Below, in pieces: positions 10,251 through 17,877 of a stretch of DNA of 64,000 nt. Origin of the DNA: Peribacillus muralis (lineage in GTDB: Bacteria > Bacillota > Bacilli > Bacillales > DSM-1321); the NCBI RefSeq assembly GCF_001645685.2, contig NZ_CP017080.1, forward strand, positions 3,401,051-3,465,050, read 5' to 3'. A model generated the notes under the pieces. The model was not told the DNA's origin. It ran no database searches and worked only from the letters and a program-made list of their open reading frames with translations. Numbering within the stretch: the stretch's first letter is position 1; every line of letters begins with the position of its first letter. A program made the position numbers and the translations under genes.

Positions 10251-11012
10251 TCATTTCTTCAGCCAATATTGGCTCCCATCAGACGTTCTATCCAAAAATC
10301 CGTATTCAATCAAGTATCTTCTCAAAAGAACATGATCGTGATAGACCGTTTCTAATATTTGATTGATTTCTTTTTCATCGTACTTCCGCTCATTTTCGAA
10401 CCGTTTCGTAATTTCCTGGAGAATGAGCAGCCTTTGTTTTTCCTTTGGCGGAAAAGACTTCAATGCATCCTCGCTCCCATGAGGGAAAAACTTCTTTAAA
10501 ACCACGGCTTTTTCATCCTCTGTAACGTTATAACGGTCATCGACCATCCTTGCTTTTTGATGGAGCGGAACGAATGCCGGCGCATGTTCATCTCTCTCTT
10601 TCAAAAGTTCCATCATCGCTAAAAAAAGCTTGGCTTGACGCTCCTTCTCCTTCAAAACAAAACGGTGGTTCCGAATGGTCGAAGCACTGCCAATACCCAT
10701 TTCCTTTTGAACCTCGGCATCGCTCTTTCCTTGGTAAAACAGACGAAGAAGGCGATTTTGATGTTCCGTGAGACCCGTAAGTTTTTTATCAAGATCCATC
10801 AAGTATTCAAATACGGATCGGTGTTCACGTTCGATATGAATGCGTATATACCGCTTCGCCTCATAAAGAACCCCCTCCTCAGGGTATACGATCCCTTTCT
10901 GAACCGCATGTCCGCACAATAAGCATGTATATTGCCGCTCATCTTCGATATACCCTTGTTTAAGTTCATCCTGAGATGCACTCCAAAACATTTCTGCCTT
11001 TTCCAAAAACAA
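10251..11012 (-). CDS. DUF2087-domain regulator with N-terminal zinc-finger-like motif and HTH
   Basis: 253 residues. An N-terminal CLLCGHAV followed by YIRIHIEREH gives a C2H2-like zinc site (residues about 30-63). A LuxR/sigma-type helix-turn-helix follows (GLTEHQNRLLRLFYQGKSDAEVQKEMGI, about 80-107). The C-terminal DUF2087 region contains KKFFPHGSEDALKSFPPKEKQRLLIL and ends with a winged segment RRYLIEYGFLDRTSDGSQYW. Likely a DNA-binding regulator with unknown targets. The start is TTG with GAGG upstream. Paired with the GIY-YIG gene below it. Confidence 0.82.
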   Translation of the reverse strand: MFLEKAEMFWSASQDELKQGYIEDERQYTCLLCGHAVQKGIVYPEEGVLYEAKRYIRIHIEREHRSVFEYLMDLDKKLTGLTEHQNRLLRLFYQGKSDAEVQKEMGIGSASTIRNHRFVLKEKERQAKLFLAMMELLKERDEHAPAFVPLHQKARMVDDRYNVTEDEKAVVLKKFFPHGSEDALKSFPPKEKQRLLILQEITKRFENERKYDEKEINQILETVYHDHVLLRRYLIEYGFLDRTSDGSQYWLKK

Positions 11013-11266
11013 ACACTTCCTCTTTTTGTTTACTATATAATAAACATAATATTCATTAGTTTGAAATATGTCAAATCTTTTTCCTACTTCGCCATCATCG
11101 GCAGGCGCTTTTACGAAAGTTTAACTCAGACTGATGTTACTATACAGGAATAATAACCTATACGGGGGGATTATCGCGGATGTCGAATGATAGCCATCCG
11201 TGTATCATTTTCTTATCCTCCTAAAATGCTATAAAGGACCGGACAAAACTTAAAGGGGGTTATACA

Positions 11267-11509
11267 TTGAAAGATGAACACGAAACGAAGAATACTGCCA
11301 TTGAGAACCCCGACCTACATAGGGCATTACGTGATTTATCGGAACGATTCAACCTAACCATGACTGAATTATCTGCAACGGTTAGAATTCTCATCCAAAA
11401 CCAAGCAGGCATCAAGCTATATGATGAAGATGAGGAAAAAGACTCTCCTGTCGAGGAATGGAAGTCAGCACTCATCAAAAACGAGGAAATCATCAAAAAA
11501 AACCTGTAA
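11267..11509 (+). CDS. Hypothetical protein, 80 aa
   Basis: TTG start with SD AAAGGGGGT six bases upstream. The product is charged and helical (ALRDLSERFNLTMTELSATVRILIQ), with an acidic middle (DEDEEKD) and a lysine-rich end. No family recognised. It is the first plus-strand gene of the AT-rich island; the region below it (11510-11720) holds only degraded repeat sequence. Confidence 0.6.
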   Translation: MKDEHETKNTAIENPDLHRALRDLSERFNLTMTELSATVRILIQNQAGIKLYDEDEEKDSPVEEWKSALIKNEEIIKKNL

Positions 11510-11547
11510 ACACTTAACAGGCTTTGAAAGTAACGATATAGGTTTAG

Positions 11548-11622
11548 CGGTTCGGAACAAGCGCCGAGGATGCTCACGGACAGCCTCTGGATACGCTAAG
11601 CACATGCTGCAGTGCCATATAA
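11548..11622. repeat. Decayed copy of a GC-rich dispersed Bacillus intergenic repeat
   Basis: The stretch containing AAGCGCCGAGGATGCTCACG and a following CGCTAAGCACATGCTGC resembles, from memory, the widespread Bacillus intergenic repeat (CCTCGGCGCTT / CGCTTTCCGCGGGC type). Local GC is higher than the surrounding AT-rich sequence. No complete copy occurs elsewhere in the window. Confidence 0.35.
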
Positions 11623-11720
11623 AAGTCTGTAGAGAAACTCTGTTAACATTCGCGTTTGTCTACAGATTGAAGCATATGAAGCATTACAGGAAAAGCTAAT
11701 CCGTTAAAGCTCTTAACGAA

Positions 11721-11921
11721 TTAGCTAGGCACAAACTTCAGTATTCCCTCCAGATAAATTCCTTGCTCCTTGCGCGTGCATTCCCTCAGCTTGATTCTAC
11801 CTTCGTTCTCTAACTCCTTGGCTAATTGGGCCACCTTAGTTCCATCTTCGGCTATCTCGACTGAAAAGAAATTACCCCGAGTGGAAGTTTGAATGAACTT
11901 GAACAAACGATCTTTATTCAT
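11721..11921 (-). CDS. Hypothetical protein, 66 aa
   Basis: ATG at 11921 with AAGGAG eight bases upstream. The sequence has a helix-loop-strand pattern (KVAQLAKELENEGRIKLRECT, then IYLEGILKFVPS), compatible with a small winged-helix-like or alpha/beta fold, but no family is recognised. It stands alone on the minus strand between the 80-aa gene and the peptide cassette. Confidence 0.6.
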   Translation of the reverse strand: MNKDRLFKFIQTSTRGNFFSVEIAEDGTKVAQLAKELENEGRIKLRECTRKEQGIYLEGILKFVPS

Positions 11922-12170
11922 TTAAACAACTCCTTATCCATTACAAATTCGACATAAAAAGCAATCCACCTGCGATAATTTGAAATTAAATACTTCTTAC
12001 CTGCATGTGAATATCTGCCGCCCTCGATAGAAAGATTCAGTTTCAATAAAAAACAAAACACTTTTATTTTTTTATAAATTACCCGATACAAAAATCGTCA
12101 TATAGTCCCGTTTACTCACTATTTTTTTCATTATTCATAGATAAAATACAGACTTTTTACTTGTTTTTGT

Positions 12171-12199
12171 TTGAAATTTATCAGAATATTATATATACT
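12171..12199 (+). promoter_or_regulatory. Promoter of the 92-aa peptide cassette
   Basis: -35 TTGAAA (12171-12176), 17-bp spacer, -10 TATACT (12194-12199), about 48 bp upstream of the TTG start. It lies in a 325-bp AT-rich gap with no other gene-like content. Confidence 0.7.
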
Positions 12200-12246
12200 T
12201 TAGGTGGTTGCAGCCAATATAACCTTTAATTGGAAGGAGAATTGCA

Positions 12247-12525
12247 TTGGCTGAAAAATTTGCACCATATTCGTTGAGAAAATCAAACACTAGAGGTGTT
12301 GTTAATTTATCAAACGATTCTGGTTCTGCATGGATTACAGCAACTATGAAAAACTCTGATGGTGTATACATAGGTGGAACAACTGTCCAAAGAGGAAAGC
12401 GGGCCACATTTTCAGCTGTAAATTGCAAAGTAGGGTATAAGTACAAATTAGGGCTAAGAAAAACGAATAATACCGGCGGAGGAAAAGTGACGATTAAAGG
12501 TTCTTGGTCCGCAAGTGGAGGTTAA
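12247..12525 (+). CDS. Basic Gly/Ser-rich 92-aa protein, candidate antimicrobial peptide or secreted effector
   Basis: TTG start with AAGGAG seven bases upstream; reads MAEKFAPYSLRKSNTRGVVN and ends GSWSASGG. Strongly basic, beta-prone, with one Cys (about residue 60), no signal peptide and no double-glycine leader. No family recognised. Its own promoter and a following hairpin suggest a short abundant transcript, and the next genes encode two ABC-type permeases, an ATPase and a lipoprotein. By position this matches precursor genes of bacteriocin operons, with the transporter and lipoprotein as export or immunity factors; that function is inference. Alternatives: a structural or spore-surface protein. 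Confidence 0.75.
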   Translation: MAEKFAPYSLRKSNTRGVVNLSNDSGSAWITATMKNSDGVYIGGTTVQRGKRATFSAVNCKVGYKYKLGLRKTNNTGGGKVTIKGSWSASGG

Positions 12526-12542
12526 ACGTTAATGGAATAATA

Positions 12543-12582
12543 AGTGTTGTCCGGGATTTCATTCTTGGGCAACACTCCTTTT
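12543..12582 (+). terminator. Hairpin between the peptide gene and the transporter genes
   Basis: 10-bp stem AGTGTTGTCC/GGGCAACACT (one G-T) followed by CCTTTT. A partial terminator here would give high peptide mRNA and lower transporter mRNA, an arrangement common in bacteriocin operons. Confidence 0.65.
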
Positions 12583-12619
12583 AATAATTAAAGCTAGTAG
12601 AAACAGCGGAGGAAATTCA

Positions 12620-13435
12620 ATGTTACTCAGTAAATTTAAAATCAGAAGCAGATATATGGCGTTAGCATCATTTTTGTTGTTTGGCGGATTAACCCTTTCC
12701 TGGGTGTTTGCTAGTCATTATTTTGAAATCATGACTATGGATTATAACGCACCTGATTTAGTAGGGTCTAAAGAAGACATCAGACACAGTTTTATAGCAG
12801 GCATTTCAACTTGGGAAGTATTTGTTGATTCATCGATGTTTCACATCATCAACTTCATTCCCGTTTTATTCATATTACCTACGCTTGGATTATTCACAGA
12901 AAAGAGAAGTTTATACGTTCTCGGAAGACATCGATTTCCATTGATAAAGAAGGCTGTTTATAGAGATGTCATACAATATACATTGTTATCAACGTTTACT
13001 GTTGTATCAACCTATTTATTGTATTATTCGATCGGGGCAATCTTTGTTTATCGCAGTCTTGATGATATAGGAGGATTTGCTTCGATTTTACCTCACAATT
13101 TTTATAGCAGCCATCCTTACCTCTTCTTTGTTTTCATGGTATGTACGATTTATTTATGTTTAGCATTCGTGTTCAGTTTGTTAGCGTGTGCATTGGTTTT
13201 ATTATTAAATCGAGAGTATAAAGTCATTGTATCGGTATTAATCATCTATTTTTTGTACGGAAAACTAGGTGTTTACACTCAAAGTGTTTGGTTTGACATT
13301 TTCGCATCCTTTACCGCTTTCAATACTATGTATTCCACATTGGAAGCATTTCTGCCATTGGTTCTATTATTTATCATGGCGATAATATTACTGATCGCAG
13401 GTGTAAATAAGACAGTTAAAAATCCAGAAAGTTAA
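12620..13435 (+). CDS. ABC transporter-type membrane protein, six helices (first permease)
   Basis: 271 residues with about six hydrophobic segments (13-33, 72-92, 119-143, 166-195, 200-216, 246-263). ATG with SD GGAGG seven bases upstream. No sequence family firmly recognised, but size, topology and the ATPase two genes on suggest an ABC-2-like permease of the LanE/LanG or YydJ kind. Followed after 12 bp by a second protein of the same type. Lacks any catalytic motif, so it is not a processing enzyme. Confidence 0.75.
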   Translation: MLLSKFKIRSRYMALASFLLFGGLTLSWVFASHYFEIMTMDYNAPDLVGSKEDIRHSFIAGISTWEVFVDSSMFHIINFIPVLFILPTLGLFTEKRSLYVLGRHRFPLIKKAVYRDVIQYTLLSTFTVVSTYLLYYSIGAIFVYRSLDDIGGFASILPHNFYSSHPYLFFVFMVCTIYLCLAFVFSLLACALVLLLNREYKVIVSVLIIYFLYGKLGVYTQSVWFDIFASFTAFNTMYSTLEAFLPLVLLFIMAIILLIAGVNKTVKNPES

Positions 13436-13447
13436 AGGTCTAAAAAA

Positions 13448-14182
13448 GTGGCGATAAAAAACTATCCAATATTATTACTAACCGTTATGATCACTTCCAT
13501 TTCATTAGCTTTTATTAACTATATCCAAGGCTATCAACATATCATCATCTATATGAATGACTATAATGAATCGTTACCAGCTGAAGCGATCCTTGATCGG
13601 ATCTTTGTTAATAAAGCCTTTAACCAGAATGAACATATGGAAGGAAATAGCGTTCTTCATTTCATCAGTCCATATACGTTTTATGCAGCGTCGATTTTTT
13701 GGGGTTCCATTTCTTTCCTCATGATCAAGAAAACCTATCATCCATTTGTTTTTTCCCGAATCAACCTGCAACGAGAGGCTTTAAGAATAATCAGGGGTCG
13801 ATACATCCTTCCTGTAACGTTATTTGTATTTATATACATCAGTTCCATTTTTACGTTCGTTTTTGTTCATGGTGCACTGGAATTTGAGTATCCAGCTTCA
13901 ATCATAAGACAATTTTTATTTTTTGGCATCGCAAGCATTCTCATTTCCTTAGGACTTTCATCAATCTTGTTTTACCTCTATTTGAAATTCCAAGAAACGA
14001 TGGCATTATTGACTGTGTTCATACTCATTTCCGTATTATTCATCATGGATCTGCAACTAAAGACGTTCAGCATTGTATTTATTAGTGGAGATGCTTATTA
14101 TGTAGGCGGGATGATTTTGGGAATATGCTTAATGATTCTTTCCCACTTTTTACTACGGAACTTGAAATATAAAATTGCATAG
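13448..14182 (+). CDS. ABC transporter-type membrane protein, six helices (second permease)
   Basis: 244 residues, GTG start, about six helices (5-26, 76-94, 119-142, 155-180, 183-203, 215-237) and a large external loop after helix 1. It shares topology but little evident sequence with the preceding protein, so the two may form a heterodimeric permease. Packed tightly with the ATPase gene below it. Confidence 0.75.
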   Translation: MAIKNYPILLLTVMITSISLAFINYIQGYQHIIIYMNDYNESLPAEAILDRIFVNKAFNQNEHMEGNSVLHFISPYTFYAASIFWGSISFLMIKKTYHPFVFSRINLQREALRIIRGRYILPVTLFVFIYISSIFTFVFVHGALEFEYPASIIRQFLFFGIASILISLGLSSILFYLYLKFQETMALLTVFILISVLFIMDLQLKTFSIVFISGDAYYVGGMILGICLMILSHFLLRNLKYKIA

Positions 14183-14192
14183 GGGCCTTAAA

Positions 14193-14819
14193 ATGATTAA
14201 AGTACAGAATATTAATAAGAGCATAAAACATCACACCATTCTAAATAATATTTCCTTATCTATTAATCCAGGTATTTGTGTGGGCTTTGTAGGGCCAAAC
14301 GGATCAGGCAAAACGATGTTGTTAAAAGCGATTTGTGGATTTACGGCAATTAATGATGGCGAGATTTGGGTGGAAGGCAAACGAATCCTTTTCAGTAAGA
14401 AATATATTGACAATGCCGGCATCATCATTGAACAGCCTCCATTCATAAACTACTTAACTGGCATGGATAATTTGTCCATCTTAGCGAATATACAAAAAAA
14501 GATTACAAAAGAAGATATCGTTCAAACCTTAAAAAAGGTGGATCTAGCTCAGGCAAAAGACAAAAAAGTGAAGGAATATTCCTTAGGCATGAAACAACGC
14601 TTGAGGATAGCGCAAGCTATTATGGAGAATCCGAATATATTAGTTTTGGATGAACCTTTCAATGGATTGGATAAGAAGTCCGTTATTGAGATCCAAGAGC
14701 TGTTATTGGATTACAAGAAGAACGGAGTCACGATTTTACTGACAAGCCATGATGATAGGCAAATAAATTATCTTTGTGACCTAGTCTATGAATTGAATGG
14801 AGGCGAACTCGTTGAATAA
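14193..14819 (+). CDS. ABC transporter ATP-binding protein
   Basis: 208 residues from ATG 14193 (AGGGG SD); an upstream in-frame ATG at 14175 overlaps the preceding gene. Walker A GPNGSGKT near residue 31, signature SLGMKQ near 132, Walker B ILVLDEPFNGLD near 152 and the H-loop LLTSHD near 186 are intact. The short form with no extra domain fits ATPases of bacteriocin self-protection or peptide export transporters (LanF/YydI-like). It would energise the two membrane proteins encoded upstream. Confidence 0.93.
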   Translation: MIKVQNINKSIKHHTILNNISLSINPGICVGFVGPNGSGKTMLLKAICGFTAINDGEIWVEGKRILFSKKYIDNAGIIIEQPPFINYLTGMDNLSILANIQKKITKEDIVQTLKKVDLAQAKDKKVKEYSLGMKQRLRIAQAIMENPNILVLDEPFNGLDKKSVIEIQELLLDYKKNGVTILLTSHDDRQINYLCDLVYELNGGELVE

Positions 14820-15330
14820 AAAATATGCTTGTCTTATCTTGGGCATACTCTTACTAACAGCATGTTCGCCATATGGAATTACTGGAAATCCAGAAGATGC
14901 TAGTGATACCGAATCCACTCCTGAAGAAATAACTGCCATGGAAAATCCTACAACTTTTTCAATAACAGTGGAGGAATTTGAAAAAGAGATAGTAAACAAT
15001 GATAATCAAAGGCTCCTGATTAAAACAGAGTCAGGTTTCAATACAAAAGATAATAAGATCCAGCTTACTTATGATTTAACAGATGAAAAGAAAAAACTAG
15101 ACGACCTTTTTTTATTCGTTGAGGAATCTAAAGAAGACTTCCCCACTATTGAAAAGAAATTCACGGCTGTTTTAGAAGTGATTTTTCAATCTTTGGACGT
15201 ATCCTATGATATAAGCGAATTAAAAGCTAATTTAAAAGGAAATGATTTCCTCGGTATGGATACGGACGATGTTTCCGTATCCATAACAAATAATAGTACA
15301 AATATTCAATTGGCTATCATTCCGAAATAG
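14812..15330 (+). CDS. Lipoprotein, candidate immunity protein of the cassette
   Basis: TTG start at 14812, overlapping the ATPase end by 8 bp, with GGAGG eight bases upstream; this start gives a clean lipoprotein signal (MNKKYACLILGILLLTAC, lipobox LTAC). An in-frame ATG at 14797 would add five residues before the signal and is less likely. The mature part (about 155 residues) is acidic and has no recognised family. In lantibiotic operons a surface lipoprotein (LanI) works beside LanFEG; the same role here is inference from gene order. Confidence 0.75.
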   Translation: MNKKYACLILGILLLTACSPYGITGNPEDASDTESTPEEITAMENPTTFSITVEEFEKEIVNNDNQRLLIKTESGFNTKDNKIQLTYDLTDEKKKLDDLFLFVEESKEDFPTIEKKFTAVLEVIFQSLDVSYDISELKANLKGNDFLGMDTDDVSVSITNNSTNIQLAIIPK

Positions 15331-15450
15331 CGACATATACGCCTGAAAGGGCTTAAGCTTATTTTGCGTCACCCGCACTATTATTCATGGTGAAAAATAT
15401 ATATAATAATTTTTTCCCGAAACTTTTCTAAAAACATTTCTAAACAAATA

Positions 15451-15499
15451 AAAAATCACCCTGAAATGTTGACCAACCAACATTTCAGGGTGATTTTTC
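15451..15499. terminator. Bidirectional terminator downstream of the first tRNA-Arg and the cassette
   Basis: Near-perfect 21-bp stem around ATCACCCTGAAATGTTG with loop ACCAAC and A/T runs on both sides, so it can end the lipoprotein transcript (+) and the tRNA transcript (-). Confidence 0.8.
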
Positions 15500-15506
15500 T
15501 AGTTAG

Positions 15507-15580
<74 letters not shown>

Positions 15581-15931
15581 ATGATGCTGTCCCTTATCAG
15601 CCAAACAACAGGCATATCAAAGGTTTACACAGAATTAAAACTTTCACTGTAAGACTACACTATATAAATAGTAGGGATTAGAACAATTCCCTAACAAAGT
15701 TCTATTACCATGTATCAGAATACCCTAAAGCTTTAAAGTTTTCAAGTACTTATGTATAATATGTTTGCTTTATTTATCACATACACATTTCATAAAATAC
15801 TAGTTACTCATTCCGATAGATCCAGAAGACTATGGGGCATGAAAAGCGTAGCACTTTAAGTCTTTCAAGAGCCTAAATAGGCATGATTTTAGCTCGCAGT
15901 TTCAGGCGAACATTTATAGACGGAGACACCC

Positions 15932-16160
15932 TCTCAAAAATTATTGTAAGGACTTCTATCAGCAGCAGGAGGAAAGGTCTTAAGATTATCAGCAACTTCC
16001 CCTACATCCAAGTCAAGATACTGAATTGTAGCAGCTCAGCTCAATGTGTGCTCCTTGCTTAATAAGAGAAATGCCAGCCTCACCCTTATCTGTCTCCTCC
16101 GATATGGGTATTAGGAGATAATAGAACCAGGCAGGGATATTGCATTGCATGAACGAAAAA
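15932..16160 (-). pseudogene. Frameshifted coding relic between the tRNA-Arg genes
   Basis: The minus strand reads SEETDKGEAGISLIKQGAH and IELSCYNSV, then continues after a one-base shift as LDLDVGEVADNLKTF to a stop near 15932. Two coherent frames separated by one frameshift suggest a decayed gene end. The pattern is faintly like the C-terminus of SMI1/KNR4 (SUKH) immunity proteins, but this is a weak guess. The rest of 15581-15930 shows nothing recognisable. Confidence 0.4.
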
Positions 16161-16205
16161 AGGTATGCTCACACAGTGTTATAACCTGTGTTAGCATACC
16201 TTTTC
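16155..16205. terminator. Terminator downstream of the second tRNA-Arg
   Basis: Stem AAAAGGTATGCTAACACAGG with its complement, followed by T6 on the minus strand, immediately past the tRNA 3' end. Confidence 0.8.
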
Positions 16206-16211
16206 TGTTAG

Positions 16212-16285
<74 letters not shown>

Positions 16286-16457
16286 GTTTATGATATAAGT
16301 TGCGGTACTACTTATGTATTACCTTAACTGTTCCCTTAGGACACTTCTTATTATAGTAGGATATCAAAAGAAAGTCAACGATTTTTCAAAAAAAGTTTTT
16401 TCCTTTTTTTGAATCCAGGAAGCGGGGAAAAACGCTTCCTGTTCATTATACATGAAG

Positions 16458-16970
16458 TCATTCGGTTTGATAAGCATTTCTTAGCTCCTCAACGATTTTT
16501 CCTTCAAGGTCATAATAGATGATTTCAAGCTGCTTCGCTCCGATTTCCAAAATGGCATAGGTCTTTTCCATTCGTCCCCGCGGCTGTCGGATGCTGCCAG
16601 GATTGATGAAAAGCTTGCCGTCGATCATTTCAGAGCCTGCAGCATGGGAGTGGCCAAAGCAAATGATATCCGCTCCGATTTCTTCGCTTTTATAAGCTAA
16701 GTTCATCAGCGTCATCTTGATGTTGTAGAGATGCCCATGAGTAAGGAAGAACCGCTTGCCAGCGATGTTCTCCACAAAGTCATCCGGATAGGCATCATCA
16801 TAGTCACAGTTCCCGCGAACGGCTAGGAAATCCTCCATGAGCGGATTCTTTCTTTCCAATTCGGAGTCCCCGCAATGAATCATCGCTGCGACTTCCTGTT
16901 TATGACGGTCGGTTATCATGCTGATTTCCTGCGTGAGTCCATGACTGTCACTCATGATCAGAACCTTCAT
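16458..16970 (-). CDS. ysnB: YfcE/YsnB-family metallophosphoesterase
   Basis: Phosphodiesterase of the MJ0936/YfcE family. Motifs in order: SDSHG near residue 8, HCGDSE near 36, RGNCDYD near 52, THGHLYN near 78 and CFGHSHAAG near 105, giving the usual binuclear metal site. About 170 residues, the family length. The ATG at 16970 sits nine bases after GGGAGG; a GTG two codons earlier is too close to the SD. It overlaps or abuts rdgB upstream, as in B. subtilis. Confidence 0.92.
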   Translation of the reverse strand: MKVLIMSDSHGLTQEISMITDRHKQEVAAMIHCGDSELERKNPLMEDFLAVRGNCDYDDAYPDDFVENIAGKRFFLTHGHLYNIKMTLMNLAYKSEEIGADIICFGHSHAAGSEMIDGKLFINPGSIRQPRGRMEKTYAILEIGAKQLEIIYYDLEGKIVEELRNAYQTE

Positions 16971-16972
16971 CG

Positions 16973-17584
16973 TCACATTCCTTCCTCCCTCTTTAAAAAT
17001 AGATCAAGTTTTTCATCCAAAGCCTTCAAGGCATGAGCCCGGTGGCTGATTTGGTTTTTTTGCTCTTTCGTCAATTCTGCACTTGTTTTGCCTTTATCTT
17101 TAACAAAGAAGATGGGGTCATACCCAAATCCATTCTCACCAGAGGGCTGCTCCGTTATTACCCCCTCCATCGTCCCGGATACAGTAATCGTTTCCTGGTT
17201 CGGTGAGGCTAGGGCCAAGGCGCAATAAAATCTCGCGGTCCTCTCCGCTTCTGGTACGCCTTCCAGTTCGCTGAGGACTTTTTGCGTGTTCGCTTCGTCA
17301 CTTTTCGCTTCACCAGCATAACGCGCAGAATATACGCCCGGCCGGCCATCCAGGGCATCTACAATCAAGCCCGAATCATCCGCAATGACAAAATGCCCTA
17401 GCTGCTGGGCAATGGCCTCTGCCTTCAGGATTGCATTTGCTTCAAAAGTTGTACCCGTCTCCTCTACATCCGGTGCATCCGGTACATCGAGGAGCGTTTT
17501 GACTTCATATCCTTTAGCAGCGAACAAGCTTTCGAATTCCTTTGCTTTCCCTTTATTCTTCGTTGCAATGATTACTGTCTTCAT
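16973..17584 (-). CDS. rdgB: XTP/dITP pyrophosphatase (nucleoside-triphosphate cleansing)
   Basis: HAM1/RdgB family enzyme that hydrolyses deaminated purine triphosphates (ITP, dITP, XTP) to keep them out of nucleic acid. 203 residues. Motifs ATKNKGKAKEF at the N-terminus, FVIADDSGLIVDALDGRPGVYSARYAG in the middle, GENGFGYDPIFF and the C-terminal SHRAHALKAL are intact. B. subtilis ysnA equivalent. In B. subtilis the gene before it is rph; here only a relic of rph is found. Confidence 0.96.
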   Translation of the reverse strand: MKTVIIATKNKGKAKEFESLFAAKGYEVKTLLDVPDAPDVEETGTTFEANAILKAEAIAQQLGHFVIADDSGLIVDALDGRPGVYSARYAGEAKSDEANTQKVLSELEGVPEAERTARFYCALALASPNQETITVSGTMEGVITEQPSGENGFGYDPIFFVKDKGKTSAELTKEQKNQISHRAHALKALDEKLDLFLKREEGM

Positions 17585-17589
17585 CCTTC

Positions 17590-17812
17590 ATCTCACCTTT
17601 TTTCGTTTTTTGATCTTAGAATAATGCGCGAAGCCCTTTTGGGCCACGGAAATCATCTCTTTATATGTAATTGCCGACGCTTCCCAGTGCCTTGTAGTTC
17701 AACTGGCTTCCAGGTAATTTAAGTCTAACACAATTCTCGCTTCATCAATAATCCCGGCTCTTACGGCCAACAGATAATTTCCCTCGCTGAATTTCCATGT
17801 TACGTCGTTAAT
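17590..17812 (-). pseudogene. rph: Relic of rph (ribonuclease PH), 3' part
   Basis: The minus strand contains, in three frames, pieces that match the C-terminal half of RNase PH in order: LLAVRAGIIDEARIVLDLNY (compare FLAAISVGI..ILLDLNY), VELQGTG, and EASAITYKEMISVAQKGF (compare EEATFSREDLNGLLGLAEKG). A block of about 16 codons is missing between the first two. The place, between gerM and rdgB, is exactly where rph stands in B. subtilis. The N-terminal two thirds of the gene are gone. Confidence 0.75.
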
Positions 17813-17877
17813 CCAAAATAAGAGACAGCGGTAGGCTGCCTCCAACTAATCCAGCTATAGTATCCAAAATCGGTGCT

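Noticed and set aside
11421..11699. 92-residue frame overlapping the 80-aa gene
   Set aside because: Out-of-frame shadow that runs into the decayed repeat; no SD.
16386..16445. Terminator after ysnB
   Set aside because: The stem CAGGAAGCG/CGCTTCCTG is clear, but it is followed by A-rich, not T-rich, sequence on the minus strand, so terminator function is not supported.
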